Source of the DNA: Aquabacter sediminis
GTDB taxonomy: Bacteria; Pseudomonadota; Alphaproteobacteria; Rhizobiales; Xanthobacteraceae
DNA length: 64,000 nt
Assembly (NCBI RefSeq): GCF_028863665.1
Contig: NZ_JARBFX010000010.1
Coordinates: 98,553 to 162,552 of the forward strand
Reading direction: 5' to 3'
Shown here piece after piece: positions 45,310 through 55,300 of this stretch. The notes below the pieces were generated by a model. It saw only the letters and a program-made list of their open reading frames with translations. It was not told the origin of the DNA and ran no database searches. The stretch's first letter is position 1. Each line of letters opens with the position of its first letter. The position numbers were made by a program, and so were the translations under genes.

Positions 45310-45451
45310 CGGTGGGGGCTCCTTGTCAGCCCAGGGAAGCCCTGTTCGCGAGGCGCAACAAGTCCTTTTCTGTCGGAATGCAACCCATTGAAATCTAGAG
45401 AACGAGGCGCATAGTGGTGCGGATCGGAAACACCTGGAACGGCCTCCTGCC

Positions 45452-46000
45452 ATGAGCCTCGACATCGGCGCCCGCCTGCGCTTCGTGCGCATGAAGCATG
45501 GGCTCTCCCAAAGGGCCTTGGCCAAGCGGGCGGGGGTGACCAATTCGTCGGTGTCGCTGATCGAGTCCAATACGGTGAACCCGTCGGTGGGGGCCCTCAA
45601 ACGCATCCTCGATGGCATACCCATTGGACTATCAGAGTTTTTCGCCCTGGAGCCGGATGCGCCGCGCAAGGTCTTCTTCGCCGCCGAGGAGCTGGTGGAG
45701 ATCGGCAAGGGGCCCATTTCTTTCCGCCAGGTGGGCGAGAGCCTGTTCGGCAAGTCATTGCAAATCCTGAAAGAAAAGTACGAGCCGGGAGCCGATACCG
45801 GCCGCGTGCCCCTCGTCCATGAGGGCGAGGAGGGGGGGATCGTGCTGGCGGGCCGGCTGGAGGTGACCGTGGACGAGGAGCGCCGCATCTTGGGTCCGGG
45901 GGATGCGTATTATTTCGAGAGCCGTCGGCCCCACCGATTTCGGTGCGTGGGGCCGGTGGCCTGCGAGGTCATCAGCGCCTGCACGCCCCCCACATTTTGA
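45452..46000 (+). CDS. XRE-family regulator with cupin domain
   Basis: 182 residues. The HTH (LRFVRMKHGLSQRALAKRAG, then VTNSSVSLIESNTVNPS) fills the first 70 residues and a small cupin (GEEGGIVLAGRLEVTVDEE, PGDAYYFESRRPHRF) the rest. This layout is that of PuuR-type regulators of polyamine and amino acid catabolism. It diverges from the omega-aminotransferase gene, which it probably controls. Confidence 0.93.
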   Translation: MSLDIGARLRFVRMKHGLSQRALAKRAGVTNSSVSLIESNTVNPSVGALKRILDGIPIGLSEFFALEPDAPRKVFFAAEELVEIGKGPISFRQVGESLFGKSLQILKEKYEPGADTGRVPLVHEGEEGGIVLAGRLEVTVDEERRILGPGDAYYFESRRPHRFRCVGPVACEVISACTPPTF

Positions 46001-46126
46001 GCGGGACACGCGCTTGGCGCGGGCGGAACAGGGCGGAGGAAGGCCGGTTCTCGGCTTCACTCCCGCTATCCTCCGACGCGTCGCGGGCGCCGCCCATGCA
46101 CACAACGTAAGAAGGTATTTAATTAC

Positions 46127-46615
46127 CTATTTCCCGCCGCTTACCACGGTACGTATGGCGAAGGAGGACTGGATGCGCGACACCCCCGGCAGGCGGGAGA
46201 GGACCTCCTTGTGGAGGCGCTCATAGTCGGCGGCATTCTTCACCTCGATCTTGAGCAGGTAGTCTGCCAAGCCCGTCATCAGGTAGCAGTCGGTGATTTC
46301 CGGGCAGCGGCGCACCGCCGCCTCGAAGCGGTTGAGATAGTCCTCGGTCTGCCGGTCGAGGGTGATCTGGGTCAACACCACCAAGCCCTCATCCAGCGCA
46401 GTGGACTGGATGAGCGCCGTATAGCCCCGGATGACGCCCCGCTTTTCTAGGAGCCGCAGCCGCCGCAGGCAGGCGGAGGGGGAGAGGCCGACGGCGGTGG
46501 CGAGATCCGCATTGGGGATGCGCCCGTCCACCCGCAACACCTGGATCATCTTCAGGTCGATGTCGTCCAGGACGGGACGCGGTGGATTCTGCGGAACCTC
46601 GAAAGTCTCATCCAT
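46127..46615 (-). CDS. Lrp/AsnC-family regulator
   Basis: 162 residues. The HTH (DGRIPNADLATAVGLSPSAC, then LRRLRLLEKRGVIRGYTALI) and the RAM ligand domain (CYLMTGLADYLLKIEVKNAA) are typical. It diverges from alr-dadA, as DadR does in alanine-catabolic loci, and so probably senses alanine and activates them. A GCA-centred dyad lies in the 105-bp gap. Confidence 0.93.
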   Translation of the reverse strand: MDETFEVPQNPPRPVLDDIDLKMIQVLRVDGRIPNADLATAVGLSPSACLRRLRLLEKRGVIRGYTALIQSTALDEGLVVLTQITLDRQTEDYLNRFEAAVRRCPEITDCYLMTGLADYLLKIEVKNAADYERLHKEVLSRLPGVSRIQSSFAIRTVVSGGK

Positions 46616-46630
46616 TATCGGCAGCTCCAC

Positions 46631-46642
46631 GCAATATTCTGC
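46631..46642. promoter_or_regulatory. Possible Lrp-type site
   Basis: GCAATATTCTGC is a near-palindrome with an ATATT centre, as in many Lrp-family operators. It lies in the gap between the Lrp gene and alr, 16 bp upstream of the Lrp start. Inferred only. Confidence 0.35.
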
Positions 46643-46720
46643 ACCTGATTGGCGAGAAATTCGCACGATGTTGCGCCTATAGTAAAGCCATAACAAACCT
46701 TCCAGCTTCTGGCGGTTCCC

Positions 46721-47875
46721 ATGGCTTTCATCGCAATGGATTCCCGCCCCTTCCCGCAGGCATTGGGCGCCGATATGGGCGCCGGACGGGCCGGGGCCAT
46801 TCTCACCATTGATCTGGCTGCGCTCGCGGCCAATTACCGGCGCCTTGCCGCCACCGCCTCGGGCGCGCTCTGCGCCGGCGTGGTGAAGGCGGATGCCTAT
46901 GGGCTCGGCGCGGCCGCCGTCGCCCCGGTTCTGGCGCAGGCCGGATGCCGCCACTTCTTCGTGGCCCATCTGGAAGAGGGCATGGACCTGCGCCGCCATG
47001 TGCCGGCCGAGGCCGCCATTGCGGTCCTGAATGGCAGCCCCGAAGGGGTGGAGGCCGATTTCCTGGCCCATGATTTGTTGCCGGTGCTCAACAGCCTGGA
47101 GCAGATCGAGGGCTGGCAGAAGGCGGCGCGCGCCGCCGGCCGTCGCCTGCCGGCGATCCTTCAGGTGGATACGGGCATGGCCCGCTTCGGCCTCGCCGCC
47201 GAGGAACTGGACGCCCTGCTAGCGGACCCCGATGGGTTGGCCGGCCTCGATCTGCGTCTCGTCATGAGCCATCTGGCCTGCGCCGATGATCCGGCCCATC
47301 CGGCCAATGCCGCCCAGCGGGCGGCGTTCGAGGCGGCGCGGGCGCGCTTTCCCGGCGTGCGGGCGAGCCTTGCGGCCTCTTCGGGCATCTTCCTCGGGGC
47401 CGACTATCATTTCGATCTCGTCCGCCCCGGCGCGGCGCTCTATGGCATCGCGCCCCAGGCGGGCGCGCCGAACCCCATGCGCCCCGTGGTGCGCCTCCAG
47501 GGCCGGGTTGTGCAGGTGCGCCATGTGCCCGCCGCGACCCCCGTGGGCTATGGCCACACCGCCCGCGTGTCCGGCCCCGCGCGCTTGGCCACCGTTGCGG
47601 TGGGCTATGCGGACGGCCTGTTGCGCAGCGCCTCCAACCAGGGCGCGGCCTGGCTCGGCGATGAGCGCCTGCCCTTGGTGGGCCGGGTCTCCATGGACAG
47701 CATCGTGCTGGATGCCAGCGCCCTGCCCGAGGGCGCCATCGCCGCCGGTACGCTGGTGGACCTCATCGGCCCCCACCAGGACGTGGACGCGGCGGCCGGC
47801 GCGGCCGGCACCATTGGCTATGAACTCTTGACCGGCCTCGGCTCCCGTTTCTGCCGTCGCTACCTGCCCGCCTGA
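46721..47875 (+). CDS. alr: Alanine racemase (catabolic)
   Basis: 384 residues. The PLP Lys is in [18 protein letters not shown] near the N-terminus, and the second-base Tyr region lies in [12 protein letters not shown], followed by [11 protein letters not shown]. It converts L- to D-alanine. It is followed 11 bp later by the D-amino acid dehydrogenase gene and diverges from an Lrp gene, so the catabolic form (DadX-like) is likely. Confidence 0.95.
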   Translation: MAFIAMDSRPFPQALGADMGAGRAGAILTIDLAALAANYRRLAATASGALCAGVVKADAYGLGAAAVAPVLAQAGCRHFFVAHLEEGMDLRRHVPAEAAIAVLNGSPEGVEADFLAHDLLPVLNSLEQIEGWQKAARAAGRRLPAILQVDTGMARFGLAAEELDALLADPDGLAGLDLRLVMSHLACADDPAHPANAAQRAAFEAARARFPGVRASLAASSGIFLGADYHFDLVRPGAALYGIAPQAGAPNPMRPVVRLQGRVVQVRHVPAATPVGYGHTARVSGPARLATVAVGYADGLLRSASNQGAAWLGDERLPLVGRVSMDSIVLDASALPEGAIAAGTLVDLIGPHQDVDAAAGAAGTIGYELLTGLGSRFCRRYLPA

Positions 47876-47886
47876 AGGAGGCTCCC

Positions 47887-49152
47887 ATGCGTGTCGTCGT
47901 TCTCGGCAGCGGGGTCGTCGGTGTGACCTCCGCTTTCTACCTGGCCAAGTCCGGCCATGAGGTGGTGGTTCTGGACCGGCAGGAGGGCGCGGGGCTTGAA
48001 ACCTCGTTCGCCAATGCCGGCCAGGTCTCGCCCGGCTATTCCGCGCCCTGGGCCGGGCCGGGCATTCCGGTCAAGGCCATCAAGTGGCTGATGATGCAGC
48101 ACTCCCCGCTGGTGGTGCGGCCGGGCCTCGATCCCAAGCTCTATGTGTGGCTGGCCAAGATGCTGGCCAATTGCACCCATGAGGCCTACCAGCGCAACAA
48201 GGCGCGCATGGTGCGCGTGGCCGAGTTCAGCCGCGATGCCCTCAAAGCCCTGCGGCAGGAAACCGGCATTCATTATGACGAGCGGGAGATGGGCACGCTG
48301 CAGCTCTTCCGCACCCAGAAGCAGCTCGACCATGTGGGCGAGGACACCTCGGTGCTGGACGCCTATGGCGTGCCCTATGAAGTGCTGGACGGCGCCGGCT
48401 GCATCGCGGCCGAGCCGGCGCTCGCCCGCGTCAGGGACAAATTCGTGGGCGGCCTGCGCCTGCCGGGCGATGAGACCGGCGATGCCTTCCTCTTCACCCA
48501 GCGCCTTGCCGCCATCTGCGCGGGGCGCGGCGTCACCTTCCGGCACGGTGTCACCGTTGCGGGGCTGGAGACGCAGGGCGGCCGCGTCAGCGGCGTGCGC
48601 CTCGCCAGCGGCGAGGTGGTCACCGGCGATGCCTATGTGGCGGCAATGGGCAGCTACACCCCGGCCTTGCTGGGCCCGCTGGGCATCGACCTGCCCATCT
48701 ATCCGGTGAAGGGCTATTCCATCACCGTTCCGCTCACCAATGCGGAGGCCGCCCCCGTTTCCACCGTCATGGACGAGACCTATAAGGTGGCCATCACCCG
48801 CCTGGGCGATCGCATCCGGGTGGGTGGCACGGCGGAACTGGCGGGCTTCGACCTGAACCTGCGCGAGGCCCGGCGGCAGACGCTCGCCTATTCGGTGGGC
48901 GACCTCTTCCCCGAAGGCGGCGACATCTCCCGCGCCACCTTCTGGACCGGCCTGCGCCCCATGACGCCCGATGGCACGCCCATCATCGGCGCCACCCGCT
49001 ATGCCAACCTGTTCACCAATACCGGCCACGGCACGCTGGGCTGGACCATGGCCTGCGGCTCCGGCCGCGTGCTGGCGGATCTGGTGAGTGGCCGGCAGGC
49101 GGAGATCGACACCACCGACCTCTCGGTGGACCGCTACGCGGCCGCCGCATGA
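47887..49152 (+). CDS. dadA: D-amino acid dehydrogenase
   Basis: 421 residues. The FAD motif [20 protein letters not shown] lies at the N-terminus, and [17 protein letters not shown] and [16 protein letters not shown] are diagnostic of DadA. It oxidises D-alanine to pyruvate and feeds electrons to the respiratory chain at the membrane. It is co-transcribed with alr. Confidence 0.96.
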   Translation: MRVVVLGSGVVGVTSAFYLAKSGHEVVVLDRQEGAGLETSFANAGQVSPGYSAPWAGPGIPVKAIKWLMMQHSPLVVRPGLDPKLYVWLAKMLANCTHEAYQRNKARMVRVAEFSRDALKALRQETGIHYDEREMGTLQLFRTQKQLDHVGEDTSVLDAYGVPYEVLDGAGCIAAEPALARVRDKFVGGLRLPGDETGDAFLFTQRLAAICAGRGVTFRHGVTVAGLETQGGRVSGVRLASGEVVTGDAYVAAMGSYTPALLGPLGIDLPIYPVKGYSITVPLTNAEAAPVSTVMDETYKVAITRLGDRIRVGGTAELAGFDLNLREARRQTLAYSVGDLFPEGGDISRATFWTGLRPMTPDGTPIIGATRYANLFTNTGHGTLGWTMACGSGRVLADLVSGRQAEIDTTDLSVDRYAAAA

Positions 49153-49287
49153 GAGCGGCGCACCAAGAGGGCTCCGCGTGAACTCAGCGCGCGCCGTGTG
49201 CTCGCGCTTGCTGTGAAGATGCGGACGTAAGGCGTTGATGAGCGTTAACAAAGTGGAGCGGCTGGCGCAAGGTTCGCCGCCGCCTTG

Positions 49288-49506
49288 TCACTCGTCGAAG
49301 CGGCCCACATAAGGGGTGTGCGGTCGCTCCCATCGCGTCGCCGCCACGCAGCGGCGGCGGGAGCGGCGGCTGCGCTCCAGGAACAGGGCCTCGCGATCCA
49401 TCATGAGCCGGGCCGGCGGCTCGGTGATGCCGCGCAACAGGCGCGCCGACAGGGCGGTGTCGATGAGCTGAAGGTCGGCGCTGCTGAATTCGGGATGAAT
49501 GCTCAT
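49288..49506 (-). CDS. Small hypothetical protein
   Basis: 72 residues from the ATG at 49506 with a G-rich site upstream. The sequence starts SIHPEFSSADLQLIDTALSA and ends in an Arg-rich part. I do not recognise a family. The acidic-to-basic layout and a likely start support a real gene, but chance in GC-rich DNA is possible. Confidence 0.45.
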   Translation of the reverse strand: MSIHPEFSSADLQLIDTALSARLLRGITEPPARLMMDREALFLERSRRSRRRCVAATRWERPHTPYVGRFDE

Positions 49507-49772
49507 GTCCGCGCCCCCGTTTCGAGGGCGGGCGGCGGCGCGTGCCGGATGTCGAGGGCGAGGGGCGCCGGAGGGGAAGGAGGCACCCCTCTCCCGCTCT
49601 TCTTGACGGTCCCCCATGGGCGGACCGCAACGTGCGCGATCTGGTCCATCACGACAGGTCCCCTGACCTTGGCTGGTCGGACCTGTCCTGTCTAACCGGC
49701 GAAGCCTGCCCCAGGCTGTGGCGGTTCCCCCTCGCGCACCGGCCCGCGCGACCACCCCGCGGGCGGCGTCCG

Positions 49773-49856
49773 CTACACGGACAGGATGAACCAGGCCGCC
49801 ACTGTGGTCAGCAGGAAGGCGAGCAGCGCCAGGGTGATATAGGCCAGCGGCGTCAT
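49773..49856 (-). CDS. Possible 27-residue membrane peptide
   Basis: The frame MTPLAYITLALLAFLLTTVA then AWFILSV has an AGGGA site about ten bases upstream and is almost entirely one membrane helix. Such peptides exist, but the evidence here is only the helix and the ribosome site. Confidence 0.35.
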   Translation of the reverse strand: MTPLAYITLALLAFLLTTVAAWFILSV

Positions 49857-50156
49857 TGCGTTCAGTCCCTAACGCAGGTCGAAACGACGACGGGCGGCTT
49901 TTAGATCAAGCGGGGCTGCAAAATCCTTCGCGCCGTGGCGCGCTGGGTCAGGCGCAACTCCGGGCGCGTGCAACTCCCGGCACCGTGTTGTTGGCGAGGT
50001 TCTGCCGCCAGGAAGAGGACGAGGTCAGGCCTCACCTGCGCATGCGGCTCTGCGCGTACCTTCCTTGCCAGTGCGGGTATCCCGGCGCTGCATAGGAAGC
50101 CGGCACTTGGTCTTAACGCCAGGTGCGAGACGGGATTGGCAGATGGCAGGGGATTT
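49857..50156. other. Intergenic stretch before tRNA-Lys
   Basis: 300 bp between the small membrane peptide and tRNA-Lys. Nothing further was recognised. Chance frames are present on the plus strand. Confidence 0.35.
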
Positions 50157-50232
50157 TGGTGAGCCCGTCGGGATTCGAACCCGAGACCCCATGATTAAAA
50201 GTCACGTGCTCTACCGGCTGAGCTACGGGCTC
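50157..50232 (-). tRNA. tRNA-Lys (anticodon TTT)
   Basis: The minus strand reads GAGCCCG at the 5' end, D-arm GCTC...GAGC, anticodon loop CTTTTAA, T-arm TCGGG-TTCGAAT-CCCGA and acceptor CGGGCTC, then ACCA. All stems pair perfectly, and the CCA end is encoded. Confidence 0.97.
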
Positions 50233-50500
50233 ACTCAGGGCGCGTGGTACGTGGACGGGGGGCCAGGGTCAAGAGGGGGCGCGGGCAGAAGTGGGGGATG
50301 GGGCATTCCTGTGTGCGCTGCGGCGAGACCGTCTTCGGGGCATTGACCCGAAGGGGCGCGGGCGCGCACCATGGTGCCTTGGGACGCAGGTGGACGGGTC
50401 CTGCAACCGGGCCGGCCTCCGCGTCCTCTCTCTTTGCGTGAGAGGGGATCCGTTGCGAAGGGCGCGCGCCCGGCCGGGTCATCCCCTGGGGAGTTGTTGA

Positions 50501-51667
50501 ATGCCCGTCCTCAATCGCCTCGCCGATACCGCGGAGGAATTGGCCACCTGGCGCCGGTACCTGCACGCCCATCCCGAGCTGCTCTACGACCTGCCGAAGA
50601 CCACCGCCTTCGTCGCGCAGAAGCTCAGGGAGTTCGGATGCGACGAGGTGGTGGAGGGCATCGGCCGCTCAGGCATCGTGGCGGTCATTCGCGGGCGGGG
50701 CGAGGGGGAGCGCGTCATCGGCCTGCGCGCCGACATGGATGCGCTGCCCGTGACCGAGGTGACCGGCCTGCCTTATGCCTCGCTGACCCCCGGGCGCATG
50801 CATGCCTGCGGCCATGACGGCCACACCACCATGCTGCTCGGCGCGGCGCGGCATCTGTCCGAGACCCGCGCCTTTTCCGGCACCGCCGTGCTGGTGTTCC
50901 AGCCGGCGGAAGAAGGGGGCGGCGGCGGCAAGGCCATGATCGCGGACGGCCTCATGGATCGCTTCGGCATCCAGGAGGTCTATGGCATGCACAATCTGCC
51001 GGGCCTGCCGGTGGGCCGCTTCGCCATGCGCCCCGGCCCCATCATGGCCTCGGCGGATTATCTCTACATCACCGTGGACGGACGCGGCGCCCATGCGGCC
51101 AAGCCCAATGAGGGCGTGGACGTGGTGCTCACGGGATCGGCCATCGTGAGCGCGCTCCAGCAGGTGGTGGCGCGCAATCTGGACCCGCTCGCCTCGGGCG
51201 TCGTCTCCGTCACCAAGTTCCATGCGGGCGAAGCGGACAATGTGCTGCCGCCGACGGCGGAACTTGCCGGCACACTGCGCAGCCTCGGCACCGACACCCG
51301 CATGATGCTGCGCGCGCGCGTGACCGAAGTCGCCACCGCCGTCGGCACGGCCTATGGCGCCAAGGTGACGGTGCGGATCAAGGAGGGCTATCCCACCACC
51401 CTGAACCACCCCGCCCAGACGGTCTTCGCCCAGGAGGTCGCCACCGAGGTGGCCGGCGAGATGCACGTGGACCCGGCCGCGCCCCCGCTCATGGCGGCGG
51501 AGGACTTCGCTTACATGCTGGAAGAGCGCCCCGGCGCCTACATCTTCATCGGCAACGGGCCGAGCGCGGGCCTGCACCATCCCGGCTACAACTTCGCCGA
51601 CGAGGCCCTGCCCCACGGCGCCTCCTATTGGGTGCGGCTGGTGGAGAAGGCCATGCCGCTCGCCTGA
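50501..51667 (+). CDS. M20-family amidohydrolase (hippurate hydrolase-like)
   Basis: 388 residues. HAHPELLYDLPKT, LRADMDALPVTE, MHACGHDGHTTMLLGAA and VFQPAEEGGGGGKAM contain the metal ligands and the catalytic Glu of the M20D branch. It hydrolyses N-acyl amino acids such as hippurate or related amides in the cytoplasm. Its stop codon lies in the first unit of a 30-bp tandem repeat. Confidence 0.93.
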   Translation: MPVLNRLADTAEELATWRRYLHAHPELLYDLPKTTAFVAQKLREFGCDEVVEGIGRSGIVAVIRGRGEGERVIGLRADMDALPVTEVTGLPYASLTPGRMHACGHDGHTTMLLGAARHLSETRAFSGTAVLVFQPAEEGGGGGKAMIADGLMDRFGIQEVYGMHNLPGLPVGRFAMRPGPIMASADYLYITVDGRGAHAAKPNEGVDVVLTGSAIVSALQQVVARNLDPLASGVVSVTKFHAGEADNVLPPTAELAGTLRSLGTDTRMMLRARVTEVATAVGTAYGAKVTVRIKEGYPTTLNHPAQTVFAQEVATEVAGEMHVDPAAPPLMAAEDFAYMLEERPGAYIFIGNGPSAGLHHPGYNFADEALPHGASYWVRLVEKAMPLA

Positions 51668-51737
51668 GAGCGGCTCAAAAAGGTCCCGCTCGCCTGAGAG
51701 CGGCTCACCAAGGTTCCGCTCGCCTGAGAGCCGAGCC
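51656..51737. repeat. 30-bp tandem repeat across the M20 stop codon
   Basis: Units at 51656-51685 and 51686-51715 begin CCGCTCGCCTGAGAGCGGCT and differ at only a few bases. A third, partial unit starts at 51716. Each unit repeats the gene's last codons and TGA stop, so the repeat arose from the gene's own 3' end. Confidence 0.85.
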
Positions 51738-51920
51738 TGCCTGTCCCGCCCTGCGGGCGGGGGCGTTTGCTCCGCATGCGGGGCATGGAACCTCGCGCCC
51801 GTCTGCATGGTCCAGACTGGCCAAGGGCCCGTACTTGCTCCTATAAGCGCCGCACCGGGCGGGCCAGGGGCTCGCCGGACCGGCTTTGCCGGGGCAACCC
51901 GCGCCAGCATGAGGCTTCAC

Positions 51921-52217
51921 ATGACGGGAACGGTGAAATCCAGCGCAGGGCTCGACGTGCGCCGCAGGCGCATCCTCTTCCGCGCCTGGCATCGCGGCAC
52001 GCGGGAAATGGACCTTCTCATGGGCCGCTTCGCCGATGCTGAGATCGAGGGCCTGACCGAAGAGGAAGTGGAGGCGTTCGAGGAGCTGATCGAGGTGCAG
52101 GACCCCGACCTCTTCTCCTGGATCAGCGGCTCCAGCCCCACGCCGGCGGATTTCGACACGCCCATCTTCAACAAGCTCAAGGCCTTCCATCTGGCCAATG
52201 GCGGCGTCTTCGAGTGA
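51921..52217 (+). CDS. sdhE: FAD assembly factor SdhE
   Basis: 98 residues from the ATG at 51921 (GAGG six bases upstream); an ATG at 51909 is also in frame. RRRRILFRAWHRGTREMDLL contains the conserved RGxxE motif (HRGTREMD) that helps to attach FAD to succinate dehydrogenase. EVEAFEELIEVQDPDLFSWI is typical of the family. It lies upstream of mfd, as in many alphaproteobacteria. Confidence 0.93.
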   Translation: MTGTVKSSAGLDVRRRRILFRAWHRGTREMDLLMGRFADAEIEGLTEEEVEAFEELIEVQDPDLFSWISGSSPTPADFDTPIFNKLKAFHLANGGVFE

Positions 52218-52307
52218 GGCGCGGGCGCGCGGCTGCTGCGCGCCCCTTTCAGCCGGCCTGAAGGCCGGCCCGCCTGAGACCGAACAAAGATCGAACAGGA
52301 CCCCTCC

Positions 52308-55300
52308 GTGAAGCGTCCCCGTCTCCTTGCCGCCGACATCGCCCAAGGCACCACCTTGACCCTTTCCCGCGTGCCCGATGGCATGGAAGGGCTGGTGGTG
52401 GCGGATCTCGCCCGGCAGATGGCGGCCCGCAAGGAGGCCCCCTGGCCGGCGCTCGCCGTGGTGTGCCGCGACGGGCAGCGCATGGCGGCGCTGGAGCGGG
52501 GCCTGGCCTTCTTCGCGCCGGAGCTGGAAATCCTCTCCTTCCCGTCCTGGGATTGCTTGCCCTATGACCGGGCCTCGCCCAATGGCGCCATCGTCGCCCG
52601 GCGCATAAGCACGCTCGCCCGCCTCGCGCGGGTGAAAGGCGGGCCGCCGGCGGTGCTGCTCACCACGGTGAATGCCACGGTGCAGCGCGTGCCCTCCCGC
52701 GATCTCGTCTCGCGCCAGTCGCTCTCCGCCGCGCCAGGCAATGCCATCGCGCTGGAGGGCGTGGTGGAATGGGCCGAGCGCAACGGCTATCTGCGCACGC
52801 CCACCGTGCGCGATACCGGCGAATATGCGGTGCGCGGCGGCCTCATCGACCTGTTCCCGCCCGGCGTGCCCCAGCCCATCCGCCTCGATTTCTTCGGCGA
52901 CACGCTGGAAAGCATCCGCTCCTTCGACCCGGAAACCCAGCGCACCTCCGGCCAACTGCGGGCGCTGGACTTCGTGCCCATGGCCGAATTCCAGCTGACC
53001 ACCGACACCATGCGACGCTTCCGCATGGCCTATCTGGCGGAATTCGGCGCCAACACCAAGGGCGACACCCTCTATGAGGCGGTGAGCGAGGGCCGGCGCC
53101 ATGCGGGCATGGAGCATTGGCTACCGCTCTTCCATGAGGGCCTCGACACCCTCTTCGACTATCTCGACGACACGCCCTTGGTGGTGGACCCGCTGACTGA
53201 GGAAGCGGCCGGCGAGCGCATCGCCCAGATCACCGATTATTACGCCGCCCGCCGCGACCAGCTCGCCATGGGCGGCAACCAGCCGGGGTCGGGCGGGCTC
53301 TACAAGCCCCTGCCGCCGCAGCGTCTTTATCTCACCGGCTCGGAATGGACGGGCCGGCTGAAGGCCGCGCCGCTGGTGCGCGTCTCCCCCTTCGCGCTGC
53401 CCCCCGCCGGGCGCACCATCGATCTTGGCGGCGTGCAGGGGCGCTCCTTCGCCGCCGAGCGGGCCGATCCCGACGCCAATGTGTTCGACGCCGCCATCGC
53501 CTATGTGCGCGAATTGCAGAAGGCCAAGAAGGTGGTGCTGGCCGCCTGGTCGGAAGGCTCGCGGGACCGCCTCGCGACCGTGCTGGCCGACCACGGCCTG
53601 AAGGACACAACCCCCATTTCCCGCTTCGATCTTCTGGCGGCCCTGCCGAAGAACAAGGCGGCGCTGGCGGTCTATGGGCTGGAGACGGGCTTCGAGACCG
53701 ACGACTTCGCCATTATCGGCGAGCAGGACATATTGGGCGATCGCCTGGTGCGCCCCAAGCGCAAGGCGCGCCGGCCGCAGGATGTGCTCTCGGAGTTGAC
53801 CGCGCTCACCGCCGGCGACCTCGTGGTGCATGTGGATCACGGCATCGGCCGCTTCGTGGGGCTGAAAGCCATCGAGGCCATGGGCGCGCCCCATGACTGC
53901 CTGGAAATCCACTATTCGGGCGGCGACAAGCTGTTCCTGCCGGTGGAGAATCTCGAACTCCTGAGCCGCTACGGCTCGGAGGAGACCGAGGCGCAGCTGG
54001 ACAAGCTGGGCGGCACCGGCTGGCAGACGCGCAAGGCGCGCATGAAGAAGCGCATCCGCGAAATGGCGGGTGAGCTGATCAAGATCGCCGCCGCCCGCCA
54101 GCTCTCCGAGGCGCCGCGCCTCGTGCCCACCACGGGCCTCTACGACGAATTCCGCGCCCGCTTCCCCTATGAGGAGACGGACGACCAGGAAGCCGCCATC
54201 GAATCGGTGCTCGACGACCTCGCCTCCGGCCGCCCCATGGACCGGCTGGTGTGCGGCGACGTGGGCTTCGGCAAGACGGAAGTGGCGCTGCGCGCCGCCT
54301 TCGCGGTGGCGCTCTCCGGCAAGCAGGTGGCGGTGGTGGTGCCCACCACCTTGCTGGCGCGACAGCATTTCCGCACCTTCTCGGAGCGCTTCAAGGGCCT
54401 GCCGGTGAATGTGGCCCAGGCCTCGCGCATGGTCACCACCAAGGAGATGTCGGCGGTGAAGGCCGGCCTTTCCGACGGCACCATCGACATCGTGGTGGGC
54501 ACCCATGCGCTTCTCGGCAAGGGCATCCATTTCCGCGATCTCGGCCTCGTCATCGTGGACGAGGAGCAGCATTTCGGTGTCGCCCACAAGGAGCGCCTGA
54601 AGGCGCTGCGGGCGGAGGTCCATGTGCTGACCCTCACCGCCACCCCCATCCCGCGCACGCTGCAACTGGCCATGACCGGGGTGCGGGAACTCTCCATCAT
54701 CGCCACCCCGCCGGTGGACCGCCTCGCCGTGCGCTCCTTCGTGACGCCGTTCGATCCTTTGATCGTGCGCGAGGCGCTGCTGCGCGAGCGCTATCGCGGC
54801 GGCCAGAGCTTCTATGTGGTGCCGCGCATCGAGGATCTCGCCGAGGTGCGCGAATTCCTGGAAAAGCAGGTGCCGGAGGTGAAGGTGGCGGTGGCCCATG
54901 GCCAATTGTCCGCCACCGCGCTCGAAGACATCATGTCGGCCTTCTATGACGGCCAGTATGACGTGCTGCTCTCCACCACCATCGTGGAGAGCGGGCTCGA
55001 CGTGCCCAATGCCAATACGCTGATCGTGCACCGGGCCGACATGTTCGGCCTTGCCCAGATGTATCAGCTGCGGGGACGGGTGGGGCGCGCCAAGGCGCGG
55101 GCCTATGCCATCTTCACCATTCCAGCGTCCAAGCCCATCACCGCCCAGGCGGAGCGGCGCCTCAAGGTGCTGCAGTCGCTGGAGACGCTGGGCGCCGGCT
55201 TCCAACTCGCCAGCCACGACCTGGATATTCGCGGCGCAGGCAATCTCCTCGGCGACGAGCAGTCCGGCCATATCAAGGAAGTGGGTTACGAGCTCTACCA

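Noticed and set aside
45310..45888. A long upstream extension of the omega-aminotransferase frame
   Set aside because: The extension would overlap the divergent XRE regulator gene and has Ser/Arg-rich nonsense. The ATG at 45309 has a ribosome site and matches family length.
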